DNA from: Aulostomus chinensis
Lineage: Eukaryota > Chordata > Actinopteri > Syngnathiformes > Aulostomidae
NCBI GenBank assembly: GCA_037954235.1
Contig: JBBMOA010000006.1
Span: forward strand, 26,818,541-26,882,540
Direction: 5' to 3'
Length of the DNA: 64,000 bases
The translations under genes and the position numbers were made by a program. Below, one piece after another: positions 63,944 through 64,000 of the stretch (within the stretch, counting starts at the first letter, position 1; every line of letters starts with the position of its first letter). The notes under the pieces are model-generated. The model did not search any database, was not told where the DNA came from, and saw nothing but the letters and a program-made list of their open reading frames with translations.

Positions 63944-64000
63944 GTAACCATCATGTAGCAGCACAAGACGACACAGTGGAGGCACTTCTAAGACCACCTG

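Noticed and set aside
1..64000. CRISPR arrays, operons, prokaryotic signals or integrated viral genes
   Set aside because: None was seen; the window is ordinary teleost nuclear DNA.

Overview
The window is nuclear DNA from a spiny-rayed (percomorph) teleost. The genes are split by GT-AG introns, gene density is low, and (CA)n/(GT)n microsatellites and fish-type interspersed repeats are common. The gonadotropin-releasing hormone gene encodes QHWSYGLSPG, the seabream-type GnRH of many percomorphs. It is not the medaka form, and zebrafish lacks this gene.

Layout: 1-12.9 kb holds no recognisable gene. It carries degraded repeats, a tRNA-derived SINE (7.7-8.05 kb), a reverse-transcriptase scrap and a solo LTR (10.1-10.46 kb). 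A neuropeptide Y receptor of the Y8 type (npy8r, + strand) has its whole coding sequence in one exon at 15550-16653, with a probable untranslated leader exon ending at 13302. After repeat-rich intergenic DNA comes gnrh1 (- strand, three coding exons between 25536 and 26680, plus a leader exon and TATA box). Next is kctd9 (- strand, 12 coding exons, 28792-32963, 389 codons). Divergent from it is ankrd39 (+ strand, 4 exons, 33592-34560, 182 codons). A second intergenic stretch (34.6-45 kb) has one SINE with clean target-site duplications. From about 45 kb to the right edge lies the 5' half of fgfr1 (+ strand): a leader exon, signal-peptide exon, Ig I, acid box, Ig II, first half of Ig III, and the alternative IIIb exon. 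The IIIc, transmembrane and kinase exons lie beyond the window.

The exon chains were built by joining splice sites and checking that reading phases agree. For kctd9 and ankrd39 the summed lengths (389 and 182 residues) agree with my recollection of the human proteins (389 and 183). The gnrh1-kctd9 pair, in the same order and orientation, recalls human 8p21, and fgfr1 belongs to the same 8p-related paralogon. An NPY receptor gene beside fgfr1 fits the Y8 branch, which mammals have lost. The genes do not form a pathway: two are neuroendocrine (NPY receptor, GnRH), two are intracellular adaptor-like proteins, and one is a growth-factor receptor. I found no undescribed system. The most useful secondary observations are a GC-AG intron in fgfr1, small upstream ORFs in npy8r and fgfr1, a solo LTR and a SINE with intact target-site duplications, and a palindrome in the shared kctd9/ankrd39 promoter.
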